A stretch of 33,523 bases of DNA from Mesorhizobium sp. Root552 (GTDB lineage Bacteria > Pseudomonadota > Alphaproteobacteria > Rhizobiales > Rhizobiaceae): contig NZ_LMFV01000015.1 in assembly GCF_001427285.1 (NCBI RefSeq), positions 1 to 33,523 of the forward strand, in the 5' to 3' direction. The notes beneath the pieces were generated by a model, which searched no databases, had not been told where the DNA came from, and worked only from the letters and a program-made list of their open reading frames with translations. Within the stretch, counting starts at the first letter, position 1. Each line of letters opens with the position of its first letter. A program made the translations under genes and the position numbers. This document shows positions 16,774 to 27,200 of this stretch, piece by piece.

Positions 16774-18807
16774 TCAGGCTGTGGTTTTATCCCTTGCACG
16801 TAGTGCGGTCGCGAGCCCATTGGGATCTGTAACGGCAGGCAGGCAAATCTGTCCGGTACATAGAAATGCGGCGGCCATGGTGGTCGGCGGCGCTGCGCCA
16901 CCAGGCAGGTTTGCGAGATCGCTTTCCGTTCCGATTGGTACCACAATATCGACGCGACGCGGGTCGGGATTCCGATTCGCCACCGGAACAAGGCTTGGTT
17001 TGTCAGCACTATCTACCAGGATCAGCTTGCGAGACTCCAGCGCCAGTTCGCACGCGTTGACAACACCGACCTGGCCGTAAGTCTGTTTCTCGGCGCGGCC
17101 TGCTGCGTGTTCGGCAACGGTCCAGGCTTTTTCCTGTAGGCCGATTTTCCCGGTCAGGGTCGCGGTTTTGACCAGGGCTTCGACGATCTGGCTGGTTGCC
17201 GAAGAAATTGCTTCGTCCACGTCGCCCCTGATCCGAATAGGCACGTCCTTGCTATCCGAAGCTGTCAGATAGTAGCCGGTGCCTTGCGCGTCGGCGTGCC
17301 AGAGGTCGAGTTGCGCGATGAAATGACGAGCATGTTTGACATAGGCCTGATCGCTCGTCGCTTCGAATAGAGCGATGGCCGCATTGGTCATTGCGGCGTA
17401 GTCGCTTGAAAGGGCCGGAAACAGCTTTTTCGTGCCGAGGGCTGAATGGGGCAAGCGGCCGTCCACAGCGGAACTGACAATCTGGTCGAAAGCATCGGCG
17501 GCAGCGATAACCCAGTCTGCCCTCTGTAGGGCGCGGCCGCATTCTGCGAGAGCGGCAATCGCCAACCCGTTCCAGTCCGTGAGGATCTTGCCGTCTCGGC
17601 CGGGGCGGATGCGCTTTTCTCTCGCGGGCAGTAACTGCGCTTTCAACTTCGCCACGGTTTCCGAATCCGAAACCGATTCGACACGTTGGCTGTCGGACTG
17701 GCAGACGACCGGGTTGCCTTCCCATTCCGAGGGTTTGGCTAGCGTGAAATATTTGAAGAACTCGGACGAATCCGTGCCGAGAACCTTTTTGATTTCATCT
17801 TCTTTCCAGCAATAGAATAGCCCTTCTTCGCCTTCGCTATCTGCGTCAAGGCTGGATGCAAAGGCGCCGTTCTCGACGCGTAGCTCACGCAATATCCAGG
17901 CAATGGTTTCTTCGATTCGTATCCGGAACAATTGATTTCCGGTTTCAGCGAATGCCCAATTGCAGAACCGCAGCAATTGGGCGTTGTCGTAGAGCATTTT
18001 TTCGAAATGCGGCACCAGCCAGAAGGCATCGGTCGAGTAACGGCTGAGTCCGCCGCCTATGTGGTCGTAGATGCCGCCGCTGAGCATCTTCTCAAGGCTG
18101 ACAATGACGGCATCTCGATGCCGGCCGTTTCCGGTCCTGAGCCAGGACAGCCAGAGCGCCTGCATGAACGGAGCGTTGGGAAACTTCGGCGCTCCTTTTA
18201 ACCCGCCGTTTTGCAGATCGGTCATGCCGTAGATGCCGTCAGCCAGCGTCGTCAGGGTCTCTGTCGAGAGCCGGCCCTTTGAAGCGGCGCCGCTTAATCG
18301 GGCGCCAACATGTGAAGTCAGGCCGTGAGCGCTTTCGACGAGGCTATCGCGTTTTTCATGCCAGGCCTTGCTTACAGCTTCCATGACCTGGACAAAGCCC
18401 GGACGACCATAGCGGGGATGAGGCGGGAAATAGGTTCCGCCCCAGAACGGCTTGCCATCTGGTGTCAGGAACATTGTCAGCGGCCAGCCGCCTTGTTCAC
18501 CCATTGCAGACAGGGCCGCCATGAACACCTGGTCGATGTCCGGTCGCTCCTCGCGATCTACCTTGATATTGACGAAGAGACGGTTCATGACGCCGGCTAT
18601 ATCGGGGTCTTCGAAGCTTTCGTGGGCCATGACGTGGCACCAGTGGCAAGCGGCGTAGCCAATTGAAAGAAGAATAGGCCGGTCGAGTTCCTTTGCTTGC
18701 GCGAGTGAGTCCTGTGACCAGCCGCGCCAATGGACCGGATTGTTGGCGTGTTGCTGGAGATAGGGACTCGCTTCATGTGCGAGCATGTTCTTCGGTGGTA
18801 AGGACAC
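16774..18807 (-). CDS. thioredoxin-domain protein, YyaL/DUF255 family
   Basis: This protein of about 677 aa has an N-terminal DUF255 thioredoxin-like domain (about residues 1-165; ACHWCHVMAHESFED with the CHWC pair at 54 and 57, then DREERPDIDQVFM) followed by a long alpha/alpha-barrel region resembling glycosidase/epimerase folds (FEKMLYDNAQL; SSLDADSEGEEG; KILTDWNGLAIAAL). Family function is not settled; it is conserved from bacteria to mammals (SPATA20). I place the start at GTG 18807 because CAGGAA lies just upstream; ATG 18786 is an alternative, and the frame continues open into mnmE. It is transcribed toward the origin, opposite to its neighbours, and is divergent from mnmE by 57 bp. 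Confidence 0.92.
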   Translation of the reverse strand: MSLPPKNMLAHEASPYLQQHANNPVHWRGWSQDSLAQAKELDRPILLSIGYAACHWCHVMAHESFEDPDIAGVMNRLFVNIKVDREERPDIDQVFMAALSAMGEQGGWPLTMFLTPDGKPFWGGTYFPPHPRYGRPGFVQVMEAVSKAWHEKRDSLVESAHGLTSHVGARLSGAASKGRLSTETLTTLADGIYGMTDLQNGGLKGAPKFPNAPFMQALWLSWLRTGNGRHRDAVIVSLEKMLSGGIYDHIGGGLSRYSTDAFWLVPHFEKMLYDNAQLLRFCNWAFAETGNQLFRIRIEETIAWILRELRVENGAFASSLDADSEGEEGLFYCWKEDEIKKVLGTDSSEFFKYFTLAKPSEWEGNPVVCQSDSQRVESVSDSETVAKLKAQLLPAREKRIRPGRDGKILTDWNGLAIAALAECGRALQRADWVIAAADAFDQIVSSAVDGRLPHSALGTKKLFPALSSDYAAMTNAAIALFEATSDQAYVKHARHFIAQLDLWHADAQGTGYYLTASDSKDVPIRIRGDVDEAISSATSQIVEALVKTATLTGKIGLQEKAWTVAEHAAGRAEKQTYGQVGVVNACELALESRKLILVDSADKPSLVPVANRNPDPRRVDIVVPIGTESDLANLPGGAAPPTTMAAAFLCTGQICLPAVTDPNGLATALRARDKTTA

Positions 18808-18864
18808 TGGATTTCCTGAAACTGGAACACGAACGAGGCTAGGGCGGTTCGCCGGACGGAGCAA

Positions 18865-20187
18865 ATGATATTCGCAGATTCTATTGTCGCGCTTTCGAGT
18901 GGCCGGCTGCCTGCTGGGGTCGCGGTCGTTCGCATATCGGGTCCGCATAGTCGATTCGTGATCGAAACGATTGCTGAACCCTTTCCCGCCGAACGAACTG
19001 CAGCTTACCGAAAATTGGTTGGGATGCATGGCGAGGTGCTTGATCGGGCCCTCGTTATCTTCTTCGCCGGACCAAACAGCTTTACCGGCGAGGACGTTGC
19101 AGAATTTCAGGTTCATGGAGGTCCGGCTGTCGTTTCTGCGGTCTTGAAAAGGATTACGTCTCTCCCTGGCGTTCGCCACGCCGAACCGGGCGAGTTCACG
19201 CGCCGTGCATTCTTGAACGCCAAGGTGGACTTGGCGCAGACTGAGGCGCTAGCCGACTTGGTCAATGCGGAGACGGAGACGCAGCGTCGTTTCGCGCTCG
19301 GGAATGCGGATGGCATTCAGGGAGCCCTGTACTCGAGTTGGCGCATGCGACTTATTCAAGCGCGAGCGATGATCGAGGCGGATATTGACTTCACAGACGA
19401 AGAGGACGTTCCCGGGTCCGTTGCAAGTTCCGTCTGGCCTGAGGTCTCCGGACTGATCGGAGAGATTTCCAGACATCTTGACGGCTTTTCGACCGCCGAG
19501 ATCATACAGGATGGTTTCGAAGTTGTTATCCTGGGTGCACCGAACGCCGGGAAATCGAGCCTGTTCAACGCTCTCGCCCAAAGGGAGGCTGCCATCGTCA
19601 GCGATGAACCTGGCACCACTCGTGATCTTCTCGAAGTCGTTCTGGATGTCGACGGTTTGAAAATACGGATCACCGATACAGCGGGTTTGCGAGAAGACGC
19701 AGGAAAGGTGGAAACCATTGGTATTGAGCGCGCGAGAGCCAAGAGCCGCAGGGCGGATCTGGTCCTGGCACTGGAGGATCTGGTGGATCCCCATCCAGTC
19801 GATACGAGTTGGGTACCGGGTCCGGTCATGCGTATCGGCACCAAGAGCGATCTGGATAACGATCCAGTTCGTAAGCGGCCATACGACCTCTGCATCTCGA
19901 ACTTGAATGGCGACGGGTTGACAGATCTCCTCAACGCCATTGGTCGTCGCGCGCGAGAGCGGATTGCGGTTGGCAGTGAAGTGCTGCCATCGAAGCTGCG
20001 CCACGTGGAGTTGCTGGAAAGGGCAGTTCGGCATTTGCGTTCGGCGGAAGGTGGGGACAGCGCTGCACTCGAGCTAAGGGCGGAAGAATTGCGCCTTGCG
20101 GCAGACCAACTTGGGAGAATTGTCGGGACGGTCGATGTCGAGGATTTGCTCGACGTCATCTTTTCGAGCTTTTGCATAGGCAAATGA
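18865..20187 (+). CDS. mnmE: tRNA modification GTPase MnmE
   Basis: MnmE (440 aa) works with MnmG to install the cmnm5/nm5 group at U34 of tRNAs. The N-terminal tetrahydrofolate-binding domain (FADSIVALSSGRLPAGVAVVRISGP; GEFTRRAFLNAKVDL) precedes an inserted G domain with GAPNAGKSS (224-232), DEPGTTRD, DTAGL (271-275) and a G4 of TKSD. The G4 departs from the usual NKxD by Thr for Asn. The C-terminal FCIGK carries the catalytic Cys. The G domain looks slightly short after G3, but all motifs are present. Two parS palindromes follow in the gap before mnmG. Confidence 0.97.
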   Translation: MIFADSIVALSSGRLPAGVAVVRISGPHSRFVIETIAEPFPAERTAAYRKLVGMHGEVLDRALVIFFAGPNSFTGEDVAEFQVHGGPAVVSAVLKRITSLPGVRHAEPGEFTRRAFLNAKVDLAQTEALADLVNAETETQRRFALGNADGIQGALYSSWRMRLIQARAMIEADIDFTDEEDVPGSVASSVWPEVSGLIGEISRHLDGFSTAEIIQDGFEVVILGAPNAGKSSLFNALAQREAAIVSDEPGTTRDLLEVVLDVDGLKIRITDTAGLREDAGKVETIGIERARAKSRRADLVLALEDLVDPHPVDTSWVPGPVMRIGTKSDLDNDPVRKRPYDLCISNLNGDGLTDLLNAIGRRARERIAVGSEVLPSKLRHVELLERAVRHLRSAEGGDSAALELRAEELRLAADQLGRIVGTVDVEDLLDVIFSSFCIGK

Positions 20188-20216
20188 GCGGAACGAGTAT
20201 GGGTGGCCGACAAAAG

Positions 20217-20232
20217 TGATTCACGTGAAACA
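20217..20232. other. parS centromere-like site (15/16)
   Basis: TGATTCACGTGAAACA matches the parS consensus TGTTTCACGTGAAACA except at position 3. It lies in the mnmE-mnmG gap, 47 bp from a perfect copy. Confidence 0.8.
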
Positions 20233-20263
20233 CACGGACGCCAGAGTGGGCAGATGGAATCTG

Positions 20264-20279
20264 TGTTTCACGTGAAACA
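20264..20279. other. parS centromere-like site (perfect palindrome)
   Basis: TGTTTCACGTGAAACA is a perfect 16-bp palindrome identical to the consensus bound by chromosomal ParB. It sits in the mnmE-mnmG gap about 6.5 kb from the putative oriC and 3.4 kb before parB. Confidence 0.92.
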
Positions 20280-20352
20280 TCAATTCCAAACCTCATATTG
20301 ACATAGGCGCGGCGGCGGCACATGTGTCGTGCCAAAGCCCGAGGATAGATCA

Positions 20353-22227
20353 ATGCATAAACTCTTCGACGTCATTGTCGTTGGAGGCGGCCATGCGGGG
20401 TGCGAGGCGGCCAGCGCTTCTGCGCGCTCCGGTGCTCGTACCGCGCTTGTTACCCTTCGTGCAGATACAATTGGCGTGATGTCATGCAATCCGGCCATAG
20501 GAGGTCTTGGAAAAGGCCATCTGGTCCGTGAAGTTGATGCCTTGGATGGTCTGATGGGCCGGGTCGCGGACCAGGCCGGCATCCAGTTTCGAATGCTCAA
20601 TCGCCGGAAGGGCCCGGCGGTTCGCGGCCCCCGCACCCAGGCGGACCGGAAGCTCTATCGCTTGGCGATGCGGGCCGCTATCGAACAGCAGGAGAATCTT
20701 GCCGTCATCGAAGGAGAGGTCTTCGATCTTCTTCTGGAGAATAATGAAATCAGCGCGGTTGCCCTGGCGGACGGGCGCTTGCTCCATTGCGGCGCAGTCG
20801 TTCTCACGACAGGCACATTTCTGCGGGGGCTCATTCATATTGGCGAGCGGAAGATCGTCGCAGGCCGGATGAACGAACAGGCTTCGGTTGGCTTGTCCGG
20901 AACGATGGCTAGGGCAGGATTTGCACTCGGTAGATTGAAGACGGGTACCCCGCCACGCTTGGACGGGACGACGATCGATTGGCCGTCCCTGGAAATGCAG
21001 GCCGCTGACGACGTAGCTGTCCCCTTTTCGGCGATGACGGATGCGATAACGACACGACAGATCGAGTGTGGAATAACGCGTACCACTCCGGCGACGCATA
21101 AGGTGATCAAGGAAAACCTTGGCAAATCTGCGATGTACTCCGGCTCTATCGAAGGGATAGGCCCGCGCTATTGCCCCTCCATCGAGGACAAAATAGTCAA
21201 GTTCGGCGATCGTGACGGTCATCAGATTTTTCTTGAGCCCGAAGGCTTGGATGACAACACGGTTTACCCGAATGGGATTTCCACGTCGCTTCCCGAAGAT
21301 GTCCAGTTCGCGATTCTGAAGACTATCCCGGGTTTGGAACGAGCGGCGATGCTGCAGCCCGGTTATGCGATCGAATATGACCATATCGATCCTCGCGAGC
21401 TTAATCCAACGCTCGAGACCAGACGTATCAAGGGTTTGTTTTTGGCGGGTCAGATCAATGGCACAACTGGCTATGAAGAGGCCGCCGCGCAGGGGGTGCT
21501 CGCCGGCGTGAACGCTGCCGGGTCGGCATCCGGTGGTGATCCGATCACCATCAGTCGAGCAGATGCGTATATCGGAGTGCTCGTCGATGACCTTACGAGC
21601 CGTGGCATCAGTGAACCCTATCGCATGTTTACCTCCCGGGCAGAGTTTCGGCTTTCGTTGCGGGCGGACAACGCCGACGAGAGATTGACCCCATTGGCCA
21701 TGCGCCTGGGTATAGCATCTGCGGAGAGAATCGTACGCTTCGAGCGATCCAGAATGCTGCTCGATCAGGCGCGTGAGCTGGCACGTGGCGTGATGCTGAC
21801 CCCGAGTGAAGCGGGCCGATATGGGTTGGAAATCAATAAGGATGGTATTCGCCGCTCGGCTTACGAGCTTCTGGCTTATGCGGGGATCGACGTTGCTTGG
21901 TTGACGCAGGTGCACCCTGGGTTTGCGTCGATCGACAAGAAGACCGCCGAGGCGCTTGAAACGGAATCGAAATACGCCGTCTATCTCGACCGACAGAGGT
22001 TGGACGTCGAGAGAATGCGCCATGAAGAAGCGCGCCTCATCCCGGCAGATATCGACTTTTCGCAAGTGCCCGGCTTGTCGAACGAGTTAAAGCAGAAGAT
22101 GAAGCAGCGTACACCTCGCTCTATCGCCGAGGCGCAACGTGTTGATGGCATGACTCCTGCGGCGCTGGCGATCATCGTCGCGCATGTGCGTAATAGCGAA
22201 TCGTCGGCGCAAAAGGGTGCTGCGTGA
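20353..22227 (+). CDS. mnmG: tRNA uridine-5-carboxymethylaminomethyl modification enzyme MnmG (GidA)
   Basis: The 624-aa FAD enzyme is the partner of MnmE. The Rossmann motif [12 protein letters not shown] is at 9-20, followed by [23 protein letters not shown] and [16 protein letters not shown], both GidA hallmarks; [13 protein letters not shown] and [15 protein letters not shown] continue the FAD domain, and the second conserved region is [17 protein letters not shown]. The C-terminal helical part ([48 protein letters not shown]) binds tRNA/MnmE. The start is ATG 20353, preceded by GAGGA at 20341-20345; an upstream GTG at 20329 is less likely. It overlaps the rsmG start as GTGA. Confidence 0.97.
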   Translation: MHKLFDVIVVGGGHAGCEAASASARSGARTALVTLRADTIGVMSCNPAIGGLGKGHLVREVDALDGLMGRVADQAGIQFRMLNRRKGPAVRGPRTQADRKLYRLAMRAAIEQQENLAVIEGEVFDLLLENNEISAVALADGRLLHCGAVVLTTGTFLRGLIHIGERKIVAGRMNEQASVGLSGTMARAGFALGRLKTGTPPRLDGTTIDWPSLEMQAADDVAVPFSAMTDAITTRQIECGITRTTPATHKVIKENLGKSAMYSGSIEGIGPRYCPSIEDKIVKFGDRDGHQIFLEPEGLDDNTVYPNGISTSLPEDVQFAILKTIPGLERAAMLQPGYAIEYDHIDPRELNPTLETRRIKGLFLAGQINGTTGYEEAAAQGVLAGVNAAGSASGGDPITISRADAYIGVLVDDLTSRGISEPYRMFTSRAEFRLSLRADNADERLTPLAMRLGIASAERIVRFERSRMLLDQARELARGVMLTPSEAGRYGLEINKDGIRRSAYELLAYAGIDVAWLTQVHPGFASIDKKTAEALETESKYAVYLDRQRLDVERMRHEEARLIPADIDFSQVPGLSNELKQKMKQRTPRSIAEAQRVDGMTPAALAIIVAHVRNSESSAQKGAA

Positions 22228-22853
22228 GCGGCGCTCGATTTGAAGAACTTTGTGGCATTGCCGGGCCGGTTTCACGTGAAACATATGAAGCACTGCTGCG
22301 CTTCGAGAAGGCTTTCGTGAAATGGAACCAGCGCATCAATCTGTCAGCGCCTTCGACTTTGGGAGACGTATGGCGTCGTCACATATTGGATAGCGCCCAG
22401 CTTTTCGCCATCGAAGAGAAAGCAAACCGATGGCTGGATGTTGGCTCTGGTGGCGGATTTCCCGGCCTGGTTATCGCGTTCCTCTTGCCTGAGCGAGGCG
22501 GCTCGATCGATCTGGTTGAAAGCAACCGGAAGAAAGCGGGCTTTCTACAGGCCATGATTGGTGAGTTCAATTTGCCGGCCCGCGTACACGCTCGCCGTAT
22601 TGAAGACGTCTATGAACTAGTTCGCCAGCCGGAAGTGGTCACGGCTCGAGCGCTTGCTCCATTGCCCGCACTTCTTGACCTCACGGCTCCCTGGTTGATG
22701 AATGGAGCCTGTGGCCTCTTTCACAAAGGTCGGGATTATCGGTTGGAAGTTGAAGAAAGCGCTCACCGGTGGGTATTCGATCTGGTAGAATATGCCAGCA
22801 CAGTCGACCCACAAGGCGCTGTGCTCCAGATCCGCAATCTAAGCAAAATCTGA
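22224..22853 (+). CDS. rsmG: 16S rRNA (guanine527-N7)-methyltransferase RsmG (GidB)
   Basis: This 209-aa SAM-dependent enzyme methylates N7 of G527 in 16S rRNA. The SAM site [18 protein letters not shown] (about 74-91) and RHILDSAQL upstream of it are diagnostic, and NQRINLSAP and [14 protein letters not shown] are further GidB blocks. The GTG start at 22224 overlaps the mnmG stop. A parS site lies within the coding region at 22268-22283, covering codons for residues about 15-20, so coding and centromere functions overlap there. Confidence 0.96.
   Translation: MSGARFEELCGIAGPVSRETYEALLRFEKAFVKWNQRINLSAPSTLGDVWRRHILDSAQLFAIEEKANRWLDVGSGGGFPGLVIAFLLPERGGSIDLVESNRKKAGFLQAMIGEFNLPARVHARRIEDVYELVRQPEVVTARALAPLPALLDLTAPWLMNGACGLFHKGRDYRLEVEESAHRWVFDLVEYASTVDPQGAVLQIRNLSKI
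22268..22283. other. parS centromere-like site within rsmG (15/16)
   Basis: GGTTTCACGTGAAACA matches the parS consensus except at position 1. The site encodes Val-Ser-Arg-Glu-Thr of RsmG, immediately upstream of parA. Its near-perfect symmetry over 14 bases inside a gene is unlikely by chance. Confidence 0.8.
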
Positions 22854-22871
22854 GCGTGTCCGGCTATCGGA

Positions 22872-23693
22872 ATGAATTTCTGGCAGAAAAGCATGACCAA
22901 GACTGGCCCGAGAATCATCACTGTCGCCAACCAGAAGGGCGGCGTGGGAAAGACGACGACCGCGATTAACCTCGCAACGGCGCTGGCCGCTATCGGCGAG
23001 CGGGTGCTCATCGTCGATCTCGATCCGCAGGGCAATGCCAGCACCGGCCTTGGCATCGATCGCCGTGACCGCACGGTCTCGTCCTATGATGTGCTTATCG
23101 GCGAGCTCGATCTCGAGGCCGCAGCAATGCCAACGGCTGTTCCCGGGCTGTCGATCGTACCCTCGACGCTTGATCTGCTAGGTGTCGAAATGGAGATTGC
23201 ATCAGCGCCGGACCGGGTGCTGCGTCTACGTAATGCTTTACGTGCCTCGGCAGAGCGTTCCGTACTGTTCAGCTACGTGCTGATCGATTGCCCGCCTTCC
23301 CTCAATCTCTTGACCTTGAACTCCATGGCCGCGGCAGATTCCGTTTTGGTGCCGCTCCAGTGCGAGTTCTTTGCGCTTGAAGGTCTTAGCCAACTCCTTG
23401 AAACGGTTGAGCAGGTGCGCGCATCGATCAACCCGCAACTCGAAATCCAGGGCATCGTGCTGACCATGTATGACGGGCGCAACAATCTGGCCAACCAGGT
23501 CGTGCAGGACGTTCGCGCACATATGGGCGACAAGGTCTATGAGACGGTAATCCCGAGAAATGTGCGCGTTTCCGAGGCCCCATCCTACGGCAAGCCGGCA
23601 ATTCTTTACGATCTGAAATGCACTGGCAGTCAGGCTTATCTGCAACTCGCGTCGGAAGTCATAAGGCGGGAACGCAGACTTCGTGCGGCATAA
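22872..23693 (+). CDS. parA: chromosome partitioning ATPase ParA
   Basis: The 273-aa Walker-type ATPase moves ParB-parS complexes. Deviant Walker A KGGVGKTT (22-29) has the signature first Lys, LIVDLDPQGNASTGLG is Walker A', and VLIDCPPSLNLLT is Walker B. The C-terminal RNVRVSEAPSYGKPAILYD is typical of chromosomal ParA/Soj. Starts at ATG 22872 or ATG 22893 (MTKTGPRIITVANQ) are both possible; neither has a strong ribosome binding site. It follows rsmG by 18 bp and precedes parB by 33 bp. Confidence 0.97.
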   Translation: MNFWQKSMTKTGPRIITVANQKGGVGKTTTAINLATALAAIGERVLIVDLDPQGNASTGLGIDRRDRTVSSYDVLIGELDLEAAAMPTAVPGLSIVPSTLDLLGVEMEIASAPDRVLRLRNALRASAERSVLFSYVLIDCPPSLNLLTLNSMAAADSVLVPLQCEFFALEGLSQLLETVEQVRASINPQLEIQGIVLTMYDGRNNLANQVVQDVRAHMGDKVYETVIPRNVRVSEAPSYGKPAILYDLKCTGSQAYLQLASEVIRRERRLRAA

Positions 23694-23726
23694 TTCGATT
23701 CGATAACGAAACAATCCGGGTAAACG

Positions 23727-24602
23727 ATGAGCGAAGATCTATCGAGAAAGCGGCTGGGACGAGGGTTGGCGGCGTTGATCGGCGAGATGGATCGCCCGGC
23801 TGCAGCGGAGAAAGACATTCCGCGGGCCGACGGCAAAGCTCCAATCGAGTTCGTTTCGCCCAATCCGCGTAACCCACGCCGACACTTCGGCGATGCTGAG
23901 CTGACGGATCTTGCCCAGTCAATACGCGAACACGGCGTCGTCCAGCCGGTGGTTGTCAGGCCGTTGCCCGCTCAACAAGGCCGCTTCGAGATCATCGCCG
24001 GCGAGCGTCGCTGGCGCGCGGCTCAGCGCGCGGGCCTCGCTGAAATTCCGATTATCGTTCGAGACGTCAATGATCGCACGGCGCTTGAGCTTGCCATCAT
24101 CGAGAACGTGCAGCGCGCAGACCTCAATCCGGTCGAGGAGGCGCTGGGCTATCAGCAGTTGATCGACGAGCACAACTACAGTCAGGCGGATCTTGGCCAG
24201 GTTATCGGCAAAAGCCGCAGCCACGTCGCCAACACGTTGAGACTGTTGAAACTTCCCGATGTCATCCGCGACATGCTGGTGGATGGCGCGCTCTCGGCTG
24301 GCCATGCGCGCACGTTGGTTACCGCAGCCGATCCGGCGGGGCTGGCCAAGCGCATCGTGGAGGAGGGATTGTCCGTGCGCCAGGCCGAGGCCTTGGCTCA
24401 AATGCCGGCATCACTCCATCATGAGACAAGACGCACGCCTCCCGTCGAGAAAGATGCGGACACCCAGGCTTTGGAGAAGCTGTTGTCCGACACAGTCGGC
24501 ATGAAGGTATCGATCGCGCACAAGGATCGCGGCGGGGAGGTTCGCATCTCCTACCGTACCTTGGAGCAGCTCGACGACTTGTGCCGACGCCTTAAAAACT
24601 AG
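23727..24602 (+). CDS. parB: chromosome partitioning protein ParB
   Basis: The 291-aa ParB binds parS, spreads as a CTP-dependent clamp, and links the origin region to ParA. The sequence RKRLGRGLAALIGE near the N-terminus is the ParA-stimulating region; the ParB/Srx domain begins at IEFVSPNPRNPRRHF and holds GERRWRAAQ (92-100), the CTP-binding GERRxR motif, and ENVQRADLNPVEEA. The HTH that reads parS is around SQADLGQVIGKSRSHVANTLRLL (about 152-174). The C-terminal dimerisation helix ends at LCRRLKN. It converges on holA. Confidence 0.97.
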   Translation: MSEDLSRKRLGRGLAALIGEMDRPAAAEKDIPRADGKAPIEFVSPNPRNPRRHFGDAELTDLAQSIREHGVVQPVVVRPLPAQQGRFEIIAGERRWRAAQRAGLAEIPIIVRDVNDRTALELAIIENVQRADLNPVEEALGYQQLIDEHNYSQADLGQVIGKSRSHVANTLRLLKLPDVIRDMLVDGALSAGHARTLVTAADPAGLAKRIVEEGLSVRQAEALAQMPASLHHETRRTPPVEKDADTQALEKLLSDTVGMKVSIAHKDRGGEVRISYRTLEQLDDLCRRLKN

Positions 24603-24658
24603 CTATTTTGCCGGCTTATCTTGGCAAGTAAAATAGCGCTGCAAAAAAATTCAGCGCT
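24603..24658. terminator. convergent parB/holA intergenic dyads
   Basis: Two adjacent inverted repeats fill the 48-bp gap. CTATTTTGCC (24603-24612) faces GGC...AAAATAG (24623-24636), and AGCGCTG (24635-24641) faces CAGCGCT (24652-24658). The second stem has a loop of seven A residues and overlaps the holA stop. No long T run follows on either strand, so termination is inferred from symmetry and position between convergent genes. Confidence 0.4.
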
Positions 24659-25694
24659 GATTGAATCTTGCACTTTCCAGAGCGATGCCGAGCAGCGCTT
24701 GCCGAGCGAGCGCGGGGGCAAGATCAGGTCGCCTTCTGGTCTGCAGCACAGCCGATTGAAGGCGCGCCAGCGCGCGTTCGATCGCTTGCCCGTTCCATCT
24801 CTCCAGCGTCTTTTCCACCAGCTTTCGCTTGGCGAAGAACACGGGTGGGCGATGGCCCGCAACGATTGAAGCTGCGTTGCGCCCGCTTTCTTCCATGGCG
24901 CCGCGCATGGCGTGGATCGTCTGAAACTGACGCATGGCACCGGCAAGCGCCAGGAATGCCGGCGCACCACCTTGCGTCTGGCGGGTAAAGGCAGCGTCGA
25001 AATCGGCGATACGGCCTTCAAGCACTGCATCGACGGCATCGTCAAAGGATTGCCCTGACACATCGCCGGTCATGGTCTTCACGTCATCGAGTGTGATCTC
25101 TGCCTGCCCCTGCGCATAAAGCACCAGCTTCTGGATTTCACCGCGCGAAGCGAGGCGATCGCCGCCCAGATTGCGACGCAGCGCCTGCCGGGCTTCCAGT
25201 GGCATGGTCATGCCGGCCTTGCGCAATTCATCGTCGATGACCGCGTCGATGTCGCGACCCTCGTCAGCATAGCAGGGCAGCGCGATGGCGGCTTCGCCCG
25301 CCTCCACAACAGACCGCAAGGCTGCACCTTTCTTAAGGTCGCCCGCCTCGATCAGCAAGATCGCATCGCGCGGTGGCTCGGCAATCAAAGCCTTCACATC
25401 GTCGGCGAGCCCCTTCTGGCCTGCCGCGTTGCGCACCCACAACAGGCGACGGTCCGAGAACATCGGCACAGTGCGAGCCTCGTCGAGCAGGCGCCCATCG
25501 CCGCGCTCGACCTCTGCGCCATCCAGCTTTACAACGGAAAAGGGATCATCGAGCGGAAGGCCCGTCCGCTCGGCAAATGTTTTGCCCCTCTCTGCGACCA
25601 GGCCGCGGTCAGGCCCATAAAGCAGCACGATCACAATCTTCGGATCGGGACGACCGAGCCAAGTTTCGACCTCAAATGCTTTCTTCTGTGCCAT
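24651..25694 (-). CDS. holA: DNA polymerase III delta subunit (HolA)
   Basis: This 347-aa protein is the clamp-loader delta subunit that opens the beta sliding clamp. Recognisable pieces are the N-terminal LLYGPDRGLVAERGKTFAE, the MFSDRRLLWVRNA region after the VPMF segment that contacts the clamp, and RNLGGDRLASRGEIQKLVLYA, a typical holA block before the collar. Length is normal for alphaproteobacteria. AGGAGA precedes the ATG. In many Rhizobiales holA follows lptE and leuS on the same strand; here its 5' side is divergent from a BCKDH operon and no lptE is seen. Confidence 0.95.
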   Translation of the reverse strand: MAQKKAFEVETWLGRPDPKIVIVLLYGPDRGLVAERGKTFAERTGLPLDDPFSVVKLDGAEVERGDGRLLDEARTVPMFSDRRLLWVRNAAGQKGLADDVKALIAEPPRDAILLIEAGDLKKGAALRSVVEAGEAAIALPCYADEGRDIDAVIDDELRKAGMTMPLEARQALRRNLGGDRLASRGEIQKLVLYAQGQAEITLDDVKTMTGDVSGQSFDDAVDAVLEGRIADFDAAFTRQTQGGAPAFLALAGAMRQFQTIHAMRGAMEESGRNAASIVAGHRPPVFFAKRKLVEKTLERWNGQAIERALARLQSAVLQTRRRPDLAPALARQALLGIALESARFNQR

Positions 25695-25752
25695 GCTTGT
25701 CTCCTAGCATGGCCGGATCGTTGCGCGAATGGCTCAATTTGCACTGTCGTGA

Positions 25753-27198
<1,446 letters not shown>

Positions 27199-27200
27199 CC

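Noticed and set aside
19999..20006. CCACGTGG palindrome in mnmE as a parS site
   Set aside because: Only 8 bp are symmetric and the TTTC/GAAA arms are missing.
19249..20034. 261-aa minus-strand open frame inside mnmE
   Set aside because: Shadow of mnmE; no plausible domain or start context.
20482..22065. 527-aa minus-strand open frame
   Set aside because: Antisense to mnmG, with no recognisable domain; a shadow of a real gene.
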